From Actinobaculum sp. 313 (GTDB lineage: Bacteria > Actinomycetota > Actinomycetes > Actinomycetales > Actinomycetaceae), in the NCBI RefSeq assembly GCF_003073475.1, contig NZ_CP029033.1:682001-746000 (forward strand): DNA of 64,000 nt. Direction: 5' to 3'. Below the pieces are notes generated by a model. The model saw only the letters and a list, made by a program, of their open reading frames with translations. It did no database searches and was not told the DNA's origin. Both the position numbers and the translations under genes were made by a program. Below are positions 9,235 through 17,965 of this stretch, piece after piece. How positions within the stretch are numbered: position 1 is the first letter of the stretch; each line of letters begins with the position of its first letter.

Positions 9235-9809
9235 TATGGTGTGACGGGCTCTTGACCCTTGCGAGTATGTCGCGTTTAGCGTGTACGATACACCGCTGCC
9301 ACATCGCTCGGGCCAGACCTCCTCCACGGCCTTGCGCAGAGCCCAAGTGGGCATTGGAGGTACCTATGCGTGTGTGCCTCACACTGCGTCCTTCGAGGGC
9401 CTGCAAGAACCCCTGCCACGACGCGTTGCACTCGGCGTTGGTACACGTGAAGCTCAGGACGTGGCGTCGGCCCTCGTCGCCCACGCCGATAGCGGTCACG
9501 AACGTCTCGGACCGGACCCGACCATTCAGGCAACACTTCAGGTAGGTCGCATCAAGGACGAGATAACACAAGCGCATGCCCGACCAGTCCTTGGCGAGGA
9601 ACGCGTTAACCTCACCATCAATGATGGCGAACAGCCAACTCAGCTGGTCCTTGGACAACGACTCCACGCCGAACTTTGTTGCTACCTGCTCCACCTTGCG
9701 CGTCGAGGTGCCAGCGACGTGCATCTCGGCGTCCGCAGCAGCCAACGCCCGGTCGGTCCGGCTTCACCGCTCGGGTACATCCTGCGTCATCGTGTTCAAG
9801 CTGACCATC
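9235..9809 (-). pseudogene. IS256-family transposase remnant
   Basis: Fragments of a Mutator/IS256-type DDE transposase. Recognisable pieces are MHVAGTSTRKVEQVATKFGV, YLVLDATYLKC with the first catalytic Asp, FVTAIGVGDEGRRHVL, and WQRCIVHAKRDILARV. It is dead: an in-frame TGA follows MVSLNTMTQDVPER near the 5' end, the second catalytic site reads SNAH where SDAH is expected, the segment LRKAVEEVWPE lies in a different frame, and the C-terminal third is absent. It fills most of the gap between the two duplicated zinc-ribbon genes. Confidence 0.85.
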
Positions 9810-9896
9810 GTTACTCCTTCCCTGTCCGTTTTGGCGAACCGACATTCTAGAACAAGCGATGGTCTCCCCTCATATGTCACAATCCGCGACACGATC

Positions 9897-10696
9897 ACTG
9901 CTGCATGCGGGCAGCTCTGACCCGTGGCGGCTAGTCATGTTAAGGCGATGCTGGGCGAGATCACGATACCGCACAGCCGCATGAGCGTGAGAATCGCAGA
10001 AGTAGTCCCCAAGACGATACCGATGATCGCAAGAGATCGCCCACGCTGTCTCTCGATATTAGCGACACTGATTCCACTATTTCCGGTGAAAATCGCTATT
10101 GCACAGGTGACAAAGAAAAGTGGAAGTACCAACGAAACTGCGCCCATGACGGCACTAACCACGCATGTTTCGTTCAGGCCTTCCGGCTCGCGGCGACGGG
10201 GGCGCCCGGTGGAGCGTCGGGCCGCAGTGGCTGAAGGCTGCTGCCGGTTGGCGCCCGATGCGGTCGAGTTTCGTTGCCTGTAGCGCTCGGCGTCGTCAAT
10301 CGGGGTGGCGTGATGCGCTGAGTGCGTGGTTGTAACGCTGCTGGTTGGCGAGCTAGTTCCCTGTGACGCTGCCGCAGTACTGCCGGAACCCAGTTCGCGA
10401 TCGGCGCTGGCACTTGGGGTGCCACCGGTGTCTGGTGTGGTAGTTGCATCAGAGTTCATCGTCGTTGCCTTGCCGCACTGTGGGCAATAAAAGGACTGTT
10501 CGGCGAGCTGCGTGCCGCAATGAGTGCAAAACATGTGGTCCTCTCTGGTGTTGAAGAGCGGTGTTATGGCAGACTCCTGCGGAATTGCCGTAACAAGCTG
10601 AGGATCTCCGACAAGCGCCGGTGAGTGCCAATTCGATAGTACCCGTATTGCGGCGTGACTAACCACCGGAGTCTGCTGTGGCAGGCGGGCGGCAGG
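9897..10696. repeat. Segmental duplication, copy B
   Basis: Second copy of the segment at 8358-9223, starting with the shared string near 9897 and ending at 10696, where homology with copy A stops at the same base of the shared motif. Confidence 0.85.
9935..10534 (-). CDS. Zinc-ribbon DUF4190-type membrane protein, copy B
   Basis: 199-residue paralog of the copy at 8486-9061. Zinc ribbon MFCTHCGTQL ... YCPQCGKA, Ser/Thr-rich linker, then the same two hydrophobic segments. It differs from copy A at many linker residues and has a C-terminus eight residues longer. ATG 10534 has the same GAGAGGACCAC ribosome site. Tandem retention of both copies with nearly identical upstream DNA suggests recent duplication, gene conversion, or selection on expression. 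No function can be assigned. Confidence 0.75.
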   Translation of the reverse strand: MFCTHCGTQLAEQSFYCPQCGKATTMNSDATTTPDTGGTPSASADRELGSGSTAAASQGTSSPTSSVTTTHSAHHATPIDDAERYRQRNSTASGANRQQPSATAARRSTGRPRRREPEGLNETCVVSAVMGAVSLVLPLFFVTCAIAIFTGNSGISVANIERQRGRSLAIIGIVLGTTSAILTLMRLCGIVISPSIALT

Positions 10697-10776
10697 TTCG
10701 GGGCTCGTGGTGGCGCGGCCTTTCCGGAAGCCAATTCGATCCGCCACTAGGTGGCGGCAGCGCGTCTAGTGCCGGA

Positions 10777-11778
10777 CTACGGCAAAACGTGGCCGGCCGC
10801 GCGGTACAGGCCGTACCATTCTGCCCGCGTGAGCGGGATGTCGGAACCGGCGGCCGCAGCGGCGGAGTGCTGCGGCATCGTCGTTCCAAGAACCACTTGA
10901 ATTCCGGCGGGATGGCGAGTGATCCATGCGACGGCAATTGCCTCCGGAGCGACGGTGTACTCATCGGCCAGGCGCGCCAACTCAGCATTGAGCTCCGGGT
11001 AGCTGGGCGAGCCGAGGAACGTGCCGCCGTGGGCCGGCGCCTGCAGCGGGCTCCAGGCTTGCAGCCTGATTCCGTTCAGACGTGCATGGTCGACGACGCC
11101 GCCACCGTCGCGCGTGATTGCGTCGTCGTGCCCGAGCATGTTGGATGCGAGGCCCTGCGCAATGATCGAGGAGTGAGGCAGGGACAGCTGTACTTGATTG
11201 ACGACGATTGGCTGGGCAAGCGTGTGGCGGAGCAGATCGATCTGCCGCGGCGTGTGGTTGGAGACGCCGAAGTGCCGGACCTTGCCGGAGGAATGGAGAT
11301 CGTCGAAGGCGCGGGCGACCTCTTCCGGTTCGACGAGGGCGTCGGGGCGGTGGAGCAAGAGGATGTCGAGGTAGTCGGTGCGCAATGCGCGCAGCGACTC
11401 GTCGACCGAGGTAATGATGTGGGTGTAGGAGTGATCGTAACCCGGCGGGTCGGTGATGATTCCGGTCTTGGTCTGCAGGATGATCTGCTCGCGTTCGGAA
11501 GGCGTGAGGCGCAGGGCGTCGGCGAAGTGGCGCTCGCAGTAGTGCAGGCCGCCACCCGGGTGATTGAACCCGTAGATGTCGGCGTGGTCGAAGAAGTTGA
11601 TTCCTACTTCGCGTTCTGCGGCATAGAGCGCGCGGATCTCGGCGTCAGTTTTCTCCGCGATGCGCATCATGCCGCCGATGATGTTCGAGGCGGAGGGGGC
11701 CAAAACCTCGTCGGCGTGTGATGTGGGTCGGCTTGAGGGGCTTGCGGGGGAGGAGCTTGCAAAAGTAACGGTTCTCAT
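10777..11778 (-). CDS. Aldo/keto reductase, YdhF-like
   Basis: 333-residue NAD(P)H-dependent oxidoreductase, cytosolic, (alpha/beta)8 barrel. The AKR tetrad is visible: Asp and Tyr in NFFDHADIYG, Lys in LQTKTGI, His in DILLLHRPD. GKVRHFGVSNHTPRQ and the overall layout resemble E. coli YdhF. The N-terminal ~28 residues are Ser/Ala/Pro-rich and lack the usual first strand, so the true start could be different; ATG 11778 has CAGGAGTCCAAGCG upstream. It stands alone, 114 bp downstream of the XRE gene on the same strand. Substrate unknown. Confidence 0.85.
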   Translation of the reverse strand: MRTVTFASSSPASPSSRPTSHADEVLAPSASNIIGGMMRIAEKTDAEIRALYAAEREVGINFFDHADIYGFNHPGGGLHYCERHFADALRLTPSEREQIILQTKTGIITDPPGYDHSYTHIITSVDESLRALRTDYLDILLLHRPDALVEPEEVARAFDDLHSSGKVRHFGVSNHTPRQIDLLRHTLAQPIVVNQVQLSLPHSSIIAQGLASNMLGHDDAITRDGGGVVDHARLNGIRLQAWSPLQAPAHGGTFLGSPSYPELNAELARLADEYTVAPEAIAVAWITRHPAGIQVVLGTTMPQHSAAAAAGSDIPLTRAEWYGLYRAAGHVLP

Positions 11779-11892
11779 CGCTTGGACTCCTGAATAAATG
11801 GCTTCCTGAATAGAACGTGACGTGTTATGTCTGATCGTATCTGCTCGGCACTTGCTCGTGTAGCTTCGGCATCCGTTCCGGCGTTTAAGTCG

Positions 11893-12087
11893 CTATGGGT
11901 CAGGGAAGAAGACATCCTCGATGCGTAGGTCGAACGTAGCTGCGATGAGGAAAGCAAGCGGAAGCGAGGGGGAGAATTTTCCCTTTTCGATGGAAATGAC
12001 GGTCTGCCGACTCACGCCGAGCACCTCCGCCAGGTGCTCCTGCGACCATCCGCAGCTTTTTCGCAACTCTGCCAAGCGATTACGCAT
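11893..12087 (-). CDS. XRE-family small HTH regulator
   Basis: 64-residue protein consisting of one Cro/C1-type helix-turn-helix: MRNRLAELRKSCGWSQEHLA, then GVSRQTVISIEKGKFSPSL and a short tail IEDVFFPDP. The length is typical of the YozG-like regulators that accompany small membrane proteins. ATG 12087 directly abuts the TAG of the upstream membrane gene, with AAGGTGAGG as ribosome site inside that gene's end, so translation is coupled. It probably controls its own two-gene operon. Confidence 0.9.
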   Translation of the reverse strand: MRNRLAELRKSCGWSQEHLAEVLGVSRQTVISIEKGKFSPSLPLAFLIAATFDLRIEDVFFPDP

Positions 12088-12639
12088 CTACCTCACCTTG
12101 TGAAGCAGATAGCTCACAAGGAAGGCGATAGCTGAGAAGGCAGCTATTGCGGCCAGTGTCCAGGACACTGTCGCATTCCATTTGCTCGCCACACCGGACC
12201 CAACACCGCATACAGCAAAGGTTAGGTGAAAGGCGTCGAAGGCTGCCTTCGAATACCAAGTGCTCTCCACGCTGTTTTCGGTATCGCGCACCGCACCCGG
12301 TAGCGTGCTGCGGTCAACGCACGCAACCCATACCAGCCCTGTGACAGACGGGGCTAAGAATGCCGCGAGGATGATTGCGGCTACCCACTTATTCGGTCCG
12401 TCGGGATTGTTGAGAAGTTGCACTGCGGCAAGTGCCAGGGCCACAGAAAGGCCGATGGGTATTGCGAGGCGCAGAGCGGGCGTGCCGTTTGGCCTTATGC
12501 GCCCGAATCGATAAGTCTTTTCGGCTGTTCGGCGTGCGGCGGTGTCATTTGGGCCTACCGTGCTTCGCGTAGCCGACGGTACAGCATCCATCGGTACTCT
12601 TTCATTGGTGGATGTTTCTGTTGGCGTGTGCCTATCCAT
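12088..12639 (-). CDS. Small membrane protein, operon partner of XRE regulator
   Basis: 183-residue protein: polar N-terminus of about 55 residues, then four hydrophobic segments (LRLAIPIGLSVALALAAVQL, WVAAIILAAFLAPSVTGLVW, FHLTFAVCGVGSG, WTLAAIAAFSAIAFLVSYLL). Function unknown; the pairing of a four-helix membrane protein with a tiny XRE regulator recurs in Gram-positive genomes (DUF2178/DUF3796-like). ATG 12639 has an ideal AAGGAGGAACA site. A longer upstream frame exists but lacks any such site. Confidence 0.8.
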   Translation of the reverse strand: MDRHTPTETSTNERVPMDAVPSATRSTVGPNDTAARRTAEKTYRFGRIRPNGTPALRLAIPIGLSVALALAAVQLLNNPDGPNKWVAAIILAAFLAPSVTGLVWVACVDRSTLPGAVRDTENSVESTWYSKAAFDAFHLTFAVCGVGSGVASKWNATVSWTLAAIAAFSAIAFLVSYLLHKVR

Positions 12640-12947
12640 TGTTCCTCCTTGCATCATGTGATGTTCCGTAAGATCTACTGCGCCCAAGATCCTTGTGGCG
12701 CGCACTCCACTTTTCTGCGATCTCCTCTGAGCAGGGCTCTGCGGAAAGCGCCCAATCTCTGCTTCTGAGCCCTTCGGACACGTGTCAGTCGGACCGCCTA
12801 TCGATTGCACGTGCGGCACTCATATCGACTCGATACGCCGTGCGCCTATATTGCCCGGGTGTGGTCGGTGTTTAACAGCCAGGTGGGTCGAAGGCCTTCC
12901 ATCTGGCGGTGTCGACCTGTAACTCGTAGGTTCACAGCACGAGAATT

Positions 12948-12980
12948 GTAAAGGTAACTTTACGTGAAGCTCACTTTACA
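12948..12980. promoter_or_regulatory. Operator-like CTTTAC repeat/palindrome
   Basis: GTAAAGGTAACTTTAC (12948-12963) is a palindrome with a four-base centre, followed 16 bases further by another CACTTTAC. It lies about 310 bases upstream of the membrane/XRE operon start and 840 bases before glutamine synthetase, in an AT-rich island. The regulator is unknown. Confidence 0.3.
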
Positions 12981-13125
12981 TGCAAGTGGTCCATGACGGC
13001 GTTTGAGCATGGTGGTCATGGGTGGCCGGGGCAATGGGGTGACTGTGGTGACGAGGCGAGAACAAGTGGTAGTCGAAAGGACTAGACGTGCTGAAGACAT
13101 ATCCAAACGGCAACTATCGTGACCA

Positions 13126-13172
13126 GGTCAATTGAAGGAATGGTGGGGTCACGCGGATTTTATAGGTTGCCG
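13126..13172. repeat. Degenerate core of the MITE-like element
   Basis: The string around AAGGAATGGTGGGGTCACGC aligns with the interior of both 120-bp elements (AAGAATGGCGGAATCATGCG in copy 1, AGGAATGGTGGAATGGTGCG in the reverse of copy 2). The terminal repeats are gone. Confidence 0.45.
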
Positions 13173-13804
13173 GAATCGTGAGTCTCGCATGCAGACGGGA
13201 TCTTGAGGCTCTTGCTCGCGCCAATGCTGTGCTGTTTTCTTCTCAAAAGACGTCGCGGGAACGAGGTGCTGGCCGGTTGCGGTGCACGGACAACGTCTTC
13301 CATATCGGTACTGTAGGTGAGCATGTCGTCAATCAATGGCAACGGGTCCATGTGTCACCTTATTTCTGTAAGTCCGGGACAACTTCGAATGTGTTCAGAT
13401 TACCTCGTCCACGTCTCAAAGTGAAGGCATCGGGACCCGTCTCCTCGCTGCGGCCCGCTACCGTACAGGGACCCGCCGCCTCGCCGGGGTCTATCCGCCT
13501 CGCCGTCGCCCGTTGCCCGACCGTGGCCTGTTACCGTACCGAGGTCCGTTACGTTGTCGGCGACCCGTCACCTCACCGTGGCCTTGCCGCCTCGCCGTCG
13601 CACGTTCCTCACCGGGATTGGTCACTTCGCGTGGCCCAGCCGACCCGCCAGGATCCGGCCACGTCGCTCGTATACGCGCCACCGAAAAGGCAAAACGAGT
13701 GGCAGTACATGCGCATAACGTGCAAGAATCCAAATTGGAGAGAACAGAGGAGCCCTGTAGTGGCCGGATGTGACGACCACGCCCCGCTCAGTGAGGAGAA
13801 AACG

Positions 13805-15298
13805 ATGCTCGAAACAGACTTCATTGCACTTAACCCAAACCCGCTGGTACGTACCCTAGGCAAGTCGCCGGAGAATTTCACCCGCGCCGATATCGCCCGC
13901 TTCGTCGCTGAGAATGACATCTCAATGCTCACCCTGCGCTACGTCGGGGGTGACGGCCGCCTCAAAGCTCTCAACTTCGCCATCCAATCCGCTGCTCACC
14001 TCGACCGCGTGCTGACCATGGGGGAGCGGGTCGACGGCTCATCGCTCTTCGACTTCGTCGACGCCGCCAGTTCAGACCTCTACGTCATCCCGCAGTTGCG
14101 CACGGCCTACGTCAATCCCTTCGCCGAGATCCCAACCCTGGAAATCCTGTGCGGCTTTTACGACGTCGGCGGTCACCCCCTCGCATCGGCACCCCAGCAG
14201 GTGCTCCGCAAAGCGCAGCAGGCGCTCGAAGACCAGACCGGTTGCCGCCTGGAGGCACTCGGCGAACTGGAATACTACCTCTTCTCCCGTGAAGAAGAGC
14301 TCTATCCCGTGGAGCCACAGCGTGGTTATCACGAGGCCGGTCCCTTCTCGAAGTGGCAGGAGATTCGCACCGAGGCGATCCACCACTTGGCGCGCATGGG
14401 TTGCACCGTCAAGTATGCGCACGCCGAGGTGGGGAACTTCGTCGACGACGGACAGCAGATGATCCAGCAGGAGATCGAATTCCTGCCTACCGATGTCATG
14501 CGGGCGGCCGATCAGATGGTGCTCGCCAAGTGGGTGGTCCGCGAGGTCGCCAGCTCCTACGGTATTGAAGTGTCCTTCTCGCCGAAAATTGCCGTCGGGC
14601 AGGCCGGATCCGGCATGCATTTCCATACCCGTCTGATGAAAGATGGCATCAACCAGTTCTCGCAAGGCGCCGGTCTGACCGGCCAGGCACGGCGGGTAAT
14701 TGGCGGGTACCTTTCTCATGCGGCCTCACTGACCGCCTTCGGCAACACCGTGCCAACGTCATTCCTGCGCCTCGTCCCGCACCAGGAGGCGCCTACCGCA
14801 ATTTGTTGGGGCGACCGCAATCGGTCCGTTCTGGTACGCGTGCCGCTTGGCTGGCAGAACATCGACGACAGCATGTTCCGCGATGCGAACCCGCAAGAAG
14901 GGTCAATTGGGGCTCTGCCCAATGATTCACAGACCGTTGAGTTGCGTTCCCCGGACGGCTCGGCGAACGTGCATCTTCTGCTGGCGGGGATCACAGTGGC
15001 GGCTCGAATCGGCCTGACCGATCCCGCGATGCTCGACTACGCCAACCAGCGCTACGTCAGCGGCGACGCCTCGAAGATCGAAGGTTTGGATCAGCTGCCC
15101 ACCTCCTGCGCGGAGGCTGCTCGCAGGCTGTTGGATCAGCGTGGGAGCTACGAGGCCTTCGACGTGTTTCCCGCCGGCCTTATAGACTCCTGGGCGAATC
15201 GGCTTATCGCCCTGGGCGACGACAACCTGCGTGAAGACATCGCCGAGGCGCGCGTTGAGGTGGAGGACCTGGTAGACAGGTACTTCCACGTCGGTTGA
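13805..15298 (+). CDS. glnA: Glutamine synthetase, ~500-residue type
   Basis: Cytosolic ATP-dependent glutamate-ammonia ligase, 497 residues. Catalytic strings visible: GERVDGSSLFDFV near residue 70, GELEYYLFS (metal-binding Glu), AEVGNFVDDGQQ...EIEFLP, GSGMHFHTRLM (His/ammonia site), TSFLRLVPHQEAPT, WGDRNRSVLVRVP and ELRSPDGSANVHLLLAG. From memory the sequence is closer to the divergent GS common in Bacteroidota and gut bacteria than to the adenylylated GlnA of other actinobacteria; I see no Tyr-adenylylation loop. ATG 13805 follows GAGGAGAAAACG. No GlnR, PII or GlnE gene is nearby. Possible horizontal origin is inference. Confidence 0.9.
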   Translation: MLETDFIALNPNPLVRTLGKSPENFTRADIARFVAENDISMLTLRYVGGDGRLKALNFAIQSAAHLDRVLTMGERVDGSSLFDFVDAASSDLYVIPQLRTAYVNPFAEIPTLEILCGFYDVGGHPLASAPQQVLRKAQQALEDQTGCRLEALGELEYYLFSREEELYPVEPQRGYHEAGPFSKWQEIRTEAIHHLARMGCTVKYAHAEVGNFVDDGQQMIQQEIEFLPTDVMRAADQMVLAKWVVREVASSYGIEVSFSPKIAVGQAGSGMHFHTRLMKDGINQFSQGAGLTGQARRVIGGYLSHAASLTAFGNTVPTSFLRLVPHQEAPTAICWGDRNRSVLVRVPLGWQNIDDSMFRDANPQEGSIGALPNDSQTVELRSPDGSANVHLLLAGITVAARIGLTDPAMLDYANQRYVSGDASKIEGLDQLPTSCAEAARRLLDQRGSYEAFDVFPAGLIDSWANRLIALGDDNLREDIAEARVEVEDLVDRYFHVG

Positions 15299-15560
15299 GC
15301 TCCGTAGATATCGGGTTCCTTCCGGAGACTAAGGCGTCGGCCTCGGGTGCGGATGGGATGCGGAGCATGCCAGCAATCACCGCAGATTGCATGCCCGCTG
15401 GCTTCATGCGTGGACGGACTGCGGTGCCATGACGGCGAACGTCTGCGGACGCTGGCCTCACGTGCGGACGGGCGTCGGGGTGGTTGTGCGCACGTTAGGA
15501 TGCGGGATTGGGTCCTGCATAGGTACGGGCGTCGGCCGTTGTGGGCCTGGGGTGGTGCAG

Positions 15561-15668
15561 GCCTCGAGAAGTGTAGGCGTCAGTTGGTGCAGGCCTCGAG
15601 AAGTGTAGGGATTGTCGAGAAGTGTAGGGAAAAACCCGACACTTCTTGAAAGACCCGACATTTCTCAC
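15561..15668. repeat. GAAGTGT palindromic repeat, locus 1
   Basis: GCCTCGAGAAGTGTAGG occurs at 15561 and again near 15593, followed by another GAGAAGTGTAGGG and then the opposite-facing CCCGACACTTCTTG and CCCGACATTTCTC. It could fold into a long hairpin. Related sequence recurs at 30726 and 55921. Confidence 0.7.
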
Positions 15669-15801
15669 GGGCCGGGTCCCTGGATGCTCGTCACGATACG
15701 GTAGCCTTGGCGTTTCTTCCGCCCGCCTTGGCATTTCCTGGGATGTGCTGGGCTCCGAATCTGCAATCCGTGACCCCGGCGTCCACAATCCGACCGCCCA
15801 A

Positions 15802-15852
15802 CTTGTCCAGCACCCTGATCTTGTCCAGCACCCTGATCTTGTCCAGCACCCC
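15802..15852. repeat. 18-bp tandem repeat, nearly three units
   Basis: Two exact copies of CTTGTCCAGCACCCTGAT (15802-15819, 15820-15837) and a partial third to 15852. Confidence 0.9.
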
Positions 15853-15881
15853 CATCCAACCCGGCGTCCACAATCCACGCC

Positions 15882-16049
15882 CCTGTGGCCTGGCGCACAT
15901 CACCACACCCGACAATAATGCCCTGTTGCCACTATCCACGCACCCCGTGGCCTGGCGTCCTGCCGCCTGTGGCCTGGCGCACATCACCACACCCGACAAC
16001 AATGCCCTGTTGCCACTATCCACGCACCCCGTGGCCTGGCGTCCTGCCG
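15882..16049. repeat. 84-bp tandem duplication
   Basis: Two adjacent 84-bp units, 15882-15965 and 15966-16049, differ by one base (T in the first, C in the second, within GACAATAATG/GACAACAATG). Inside each unit GTGGCCTGGCG occurs twice. Recent slippage or unequal crossing over. Confidence 0.95.
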
Positions 16050-16116
16050 CGCTATCCGTATCCTTGCCCCGCGATCACCCTGTGCGAACGAGGGAAATAA
16101 GAGTCCTGTTACTGCC

Positions 16117-16122
16117 TATAGT
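16117..16122 (+). promoter_or_regulatory. -10 box, leaderless start of rclA-like gene
   Basis: TATAGT, six bases, then ATG 16129; no ribosome binding site. Confidence 0.55.
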
Positions 16123-16128
16123 GTCTGC

Positions 16129-17505
16129 ATGACAAGTGGATACGATGACGCTTCCCAGACCCTGCAGGCCGACCTTCTCGTCCTTGGCTGGGGCAAAGCC
16201 GGAAAGACCCTTGCATGCGACCTCGGTTCGCGTGGGCAGCGCGTGGTGCTGATTGAACGCGACGACGCCATGATTGGCGGCACTTGCATCAACGTAGCCT
16301 GTGTTCCAACCAAGGACCTGATCGATTCGGCTGAGCACCGCGGCGACGCGGAGCCATCCTCCTACCTGCAGCGGGCGATCGCCTCACGTGATTCGCTGAT
16401 CGACAAGCTACGTGCAGCCAACCGCAAGATGCTGGAAACGGTTGATACCGTAACCCTGGTAAGCGGCGAGGCGCGTTTTGTTTCACCACACCGCGTGCGC
16501 ATGCGCGCGGGAAACGACGTTCTCGACGTCGTCGCCGACTCTATCGTCATCAATACCGGAACATCACCCGCACTGCTGGACGTCCCCGGCGCCAGTCTGG
16601 GGCATGTCCATACCTCGCAATCGATTCAGCATATTGAACATTTGCCGGAGAATCTGGCGATTATTGGCGGCGGTTTCATCGCCTTGGAGTTCGCGAGCAT
16701 GTTCGCCGCCTTCGGATCAGCAGTCCGCATCCTTGAGCGCTCGGACACTTTTGGAGCGCGCCTAGATGACGACGTGCGCGACGCCGTCGTCGGTACACTT
16801 GCGGATCGTGGGGTGCAGATCGTAACCGGCGCGCAGGTGCAGGCCATCGAGGTGGATTCTGTGATGACCTCCGCAGGCCGGATTCCTGCCGATGCTGTGC
16901 TGGTTGCTATTGGCAGAGTGCCGGAAACACAGGCTCTTCACCTCGAAGCAGCGGGCATCACCACTGATCAGCGCGGTTATATCCCGGTTGATGACCACCT
17001 TCGCACCAATGTGCCCAATGTTTGGGCCGTGGGCGACGTCAATGGAGGCCCGCAGTTCACCTACATCTCTCTGGACGACTACCGAATTGTGCGCGACCAA
17101 CTCGTTGGCGACGGGGAGCGTTCGGTTGCGGATCGCGTAGCGGTTCCGACGACGACGTTTATCACCCCGCCGCTGGCACAGGTGGGTTTGACGGAACGCG
17201 AGGCGCGTGAGCGCGGCATCGAATATCTGGTGGCAGCTAAGGATATTGCTGCGATTGCAGCGATGCCCCGGCCGAAGATCGTTGGCGAAACGCATGGGTT
17301 AATCAAGGTGCTTGTGGATCCGGAAACTGATCTGCTGCTGGGGGCGACGGTGTTCAGTGTGGATTCGCAGGAGTTGATAAACCTGCTGGCGCTCGCGATG
17401 CGGGCAGGGGTAACGGCCAGCGCGTTGCGCGATGGTATATGGACACATCCCTCTAGCACCGAGGCTCTGAATGAGGTGCTCGGAGGTCTGCATCCCGTGG
17501 GCTAG
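16129..17505 (+). CDS. rclA: RclA-like FAD-dependent disulfide oxidoreductase
   Basis: 458-residue flavoprotein of the pyridine nucleotide-disulfide oxidoreductase class I family. FAD site VLGWGKAGKTLACDL, redox motif GGTCINVACVPTKDL with the CxxxxC pair, NAD(P) site AIIGGGFIALEFASMFAAFG, and the second FAD contact WAVGDVNGGPQFTYISLDDY. The GFGKAGKT-type first motif and the QFTYISLDDYRIVRDQL string are hallmarks of E. coli RclA, a Cu(II) reductase protecting against hypochlorous acid. The C-terminal dimer domain ends WTHPSSTEALNEVLG, so His and Glu of the active base are present. Leaderless promoter fits the start. No RclR-type regulator is adjacent. Alternatively a generic mercuric-reductase-like protein. 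Confidence 0.8.
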   Translation: MTSGYDDASQTLQADLLVLGWGKAGKTLACDLGSRGQRVVLIERDDAMIGGTCINVACVPTKDLIDSAEHRGDAEPSSYLQRAIASRDSLIDKLRAANRKMLETVDTVTLVSGEARFVSPHRVRMRAGNDVLDVVADSIVINTGTSPALLDVPGASLGHVHTSQSIQHIEHLPENLAIIGGGFIALEFASMFAAFGSAVRILERSDTFGARLDDDVRDAVVGTLADRGVQIVTGAQVQAIEVDSVMTSAGRIPADAVLVAIGRVPETQALHLEAAGITTDQRGYIPVDDHLRTNVPNVWAVGDVNGGPQFTYISLDDYRIVRDQLVGDGERSVADRVAVPTTTFITPPLAQVGLTEREARERGIEYLVAAKDIAAIAAMPRPKIVGETHGLIKVLVDPETDLLLGATVFSVDSQELINLLALAMRAGVTASALRDGIWTHPSSTEALNEVLGGLHPVG

Positions 17506-17965
17506 AAGGTCTCTAGGTGCGTGTGGCCGTGGGTGACAGCGGTGCTGACCAATGGGCACAGGCTGTACGCGGGTTTCTAGGCGCCTGTGACTGGGGCTGC
17601 CAATATGCCACCACCGGCAACGTGCAGGCTACGTGGAATTGCAGGTGCGTGTGGTTGGGGACGGCAGCGGCTATCCCGTTAGCCGGGTAGGCTTCCGCTG
17701 TGCCTCTGTTTCCGCTGGCAATGGCGGTCGTTATCCTGCAACTCAGAGGGTTTTCGTGCCATCGCTTTGGTTGTGGCAATAGTGCATTCGATGTGCAGGC
17801 GCGCTGCACCGATCTTGCTCTTGGTTAAGCTGTCGCGATTCGGGGAGCAGGCGCAGGGGAGCGTCTTGTCGATTTCCTATGGCCCGCTTTGTTTTGGGTC
17901 CTCGCGTGTCACGCTGCAAGGGACTGCGCCAAGAATAGCCCAGAGAACTTTGTTCTGGACTGGAG
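17506..17965. other. Gene-free stretch between convergent genes
   Basis: No credible frame and no strong terminator hairpin were found between the rclA-like gene and the convergent MFS gene. Confidence 0.5.

Larger units (their letters stand above)
12640..13804. other. Gene-free 1.2-kb stretch before glutamine synthetase
   Basis: No convincing gene. It holds the operator-like palindrome at 12948, a degenerate copy of the MITE core at 13126, and a C-rich block (about 13430-13680) of imperfect repeats in which a CCGCCTCGCCGTCGC string recurs near 13495 and 13588. An open frame runs from 13178 into the glutamine synthetase, but its Arg/Pro-rich translation and the good ribosome site at 13805 argue against it. 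Confidence 0.6.
15299..16116. other. Gene-free, repeat-rich stretch
   Basis: No gene. The first half is G-rich on the plus strand (15380-15600), the second half C-rich (15760-16070). It contains the palindromic GAAGTGT repeats, an 18-bp triplet array and an 84-bp tandem duplication, listed separately. The frames here translate only as repeat-derived peptides. Confidence 0.6.

Noticed and set aside
8486-9745. 419-codon transposase/zinc-ribbon fusion protein
   Set aside because: The transposase part is degenerate, and the zinc-ribbon gene has its own start with a ribosome site; copy B has the same start without any transposase.
13178-13804. N-terminal extension of glutamine synthetase by 209 codons
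   Set aside because: The extension is repeat-derived and Arg/Pro-rich, while ATG 13805 has GAGGAGAAAACG and matches the family start.
15882-16049. 84-bp repeats as a CRISPR array
   Set aside because: Units are contiguous without variable spacers and there are no cas genes.
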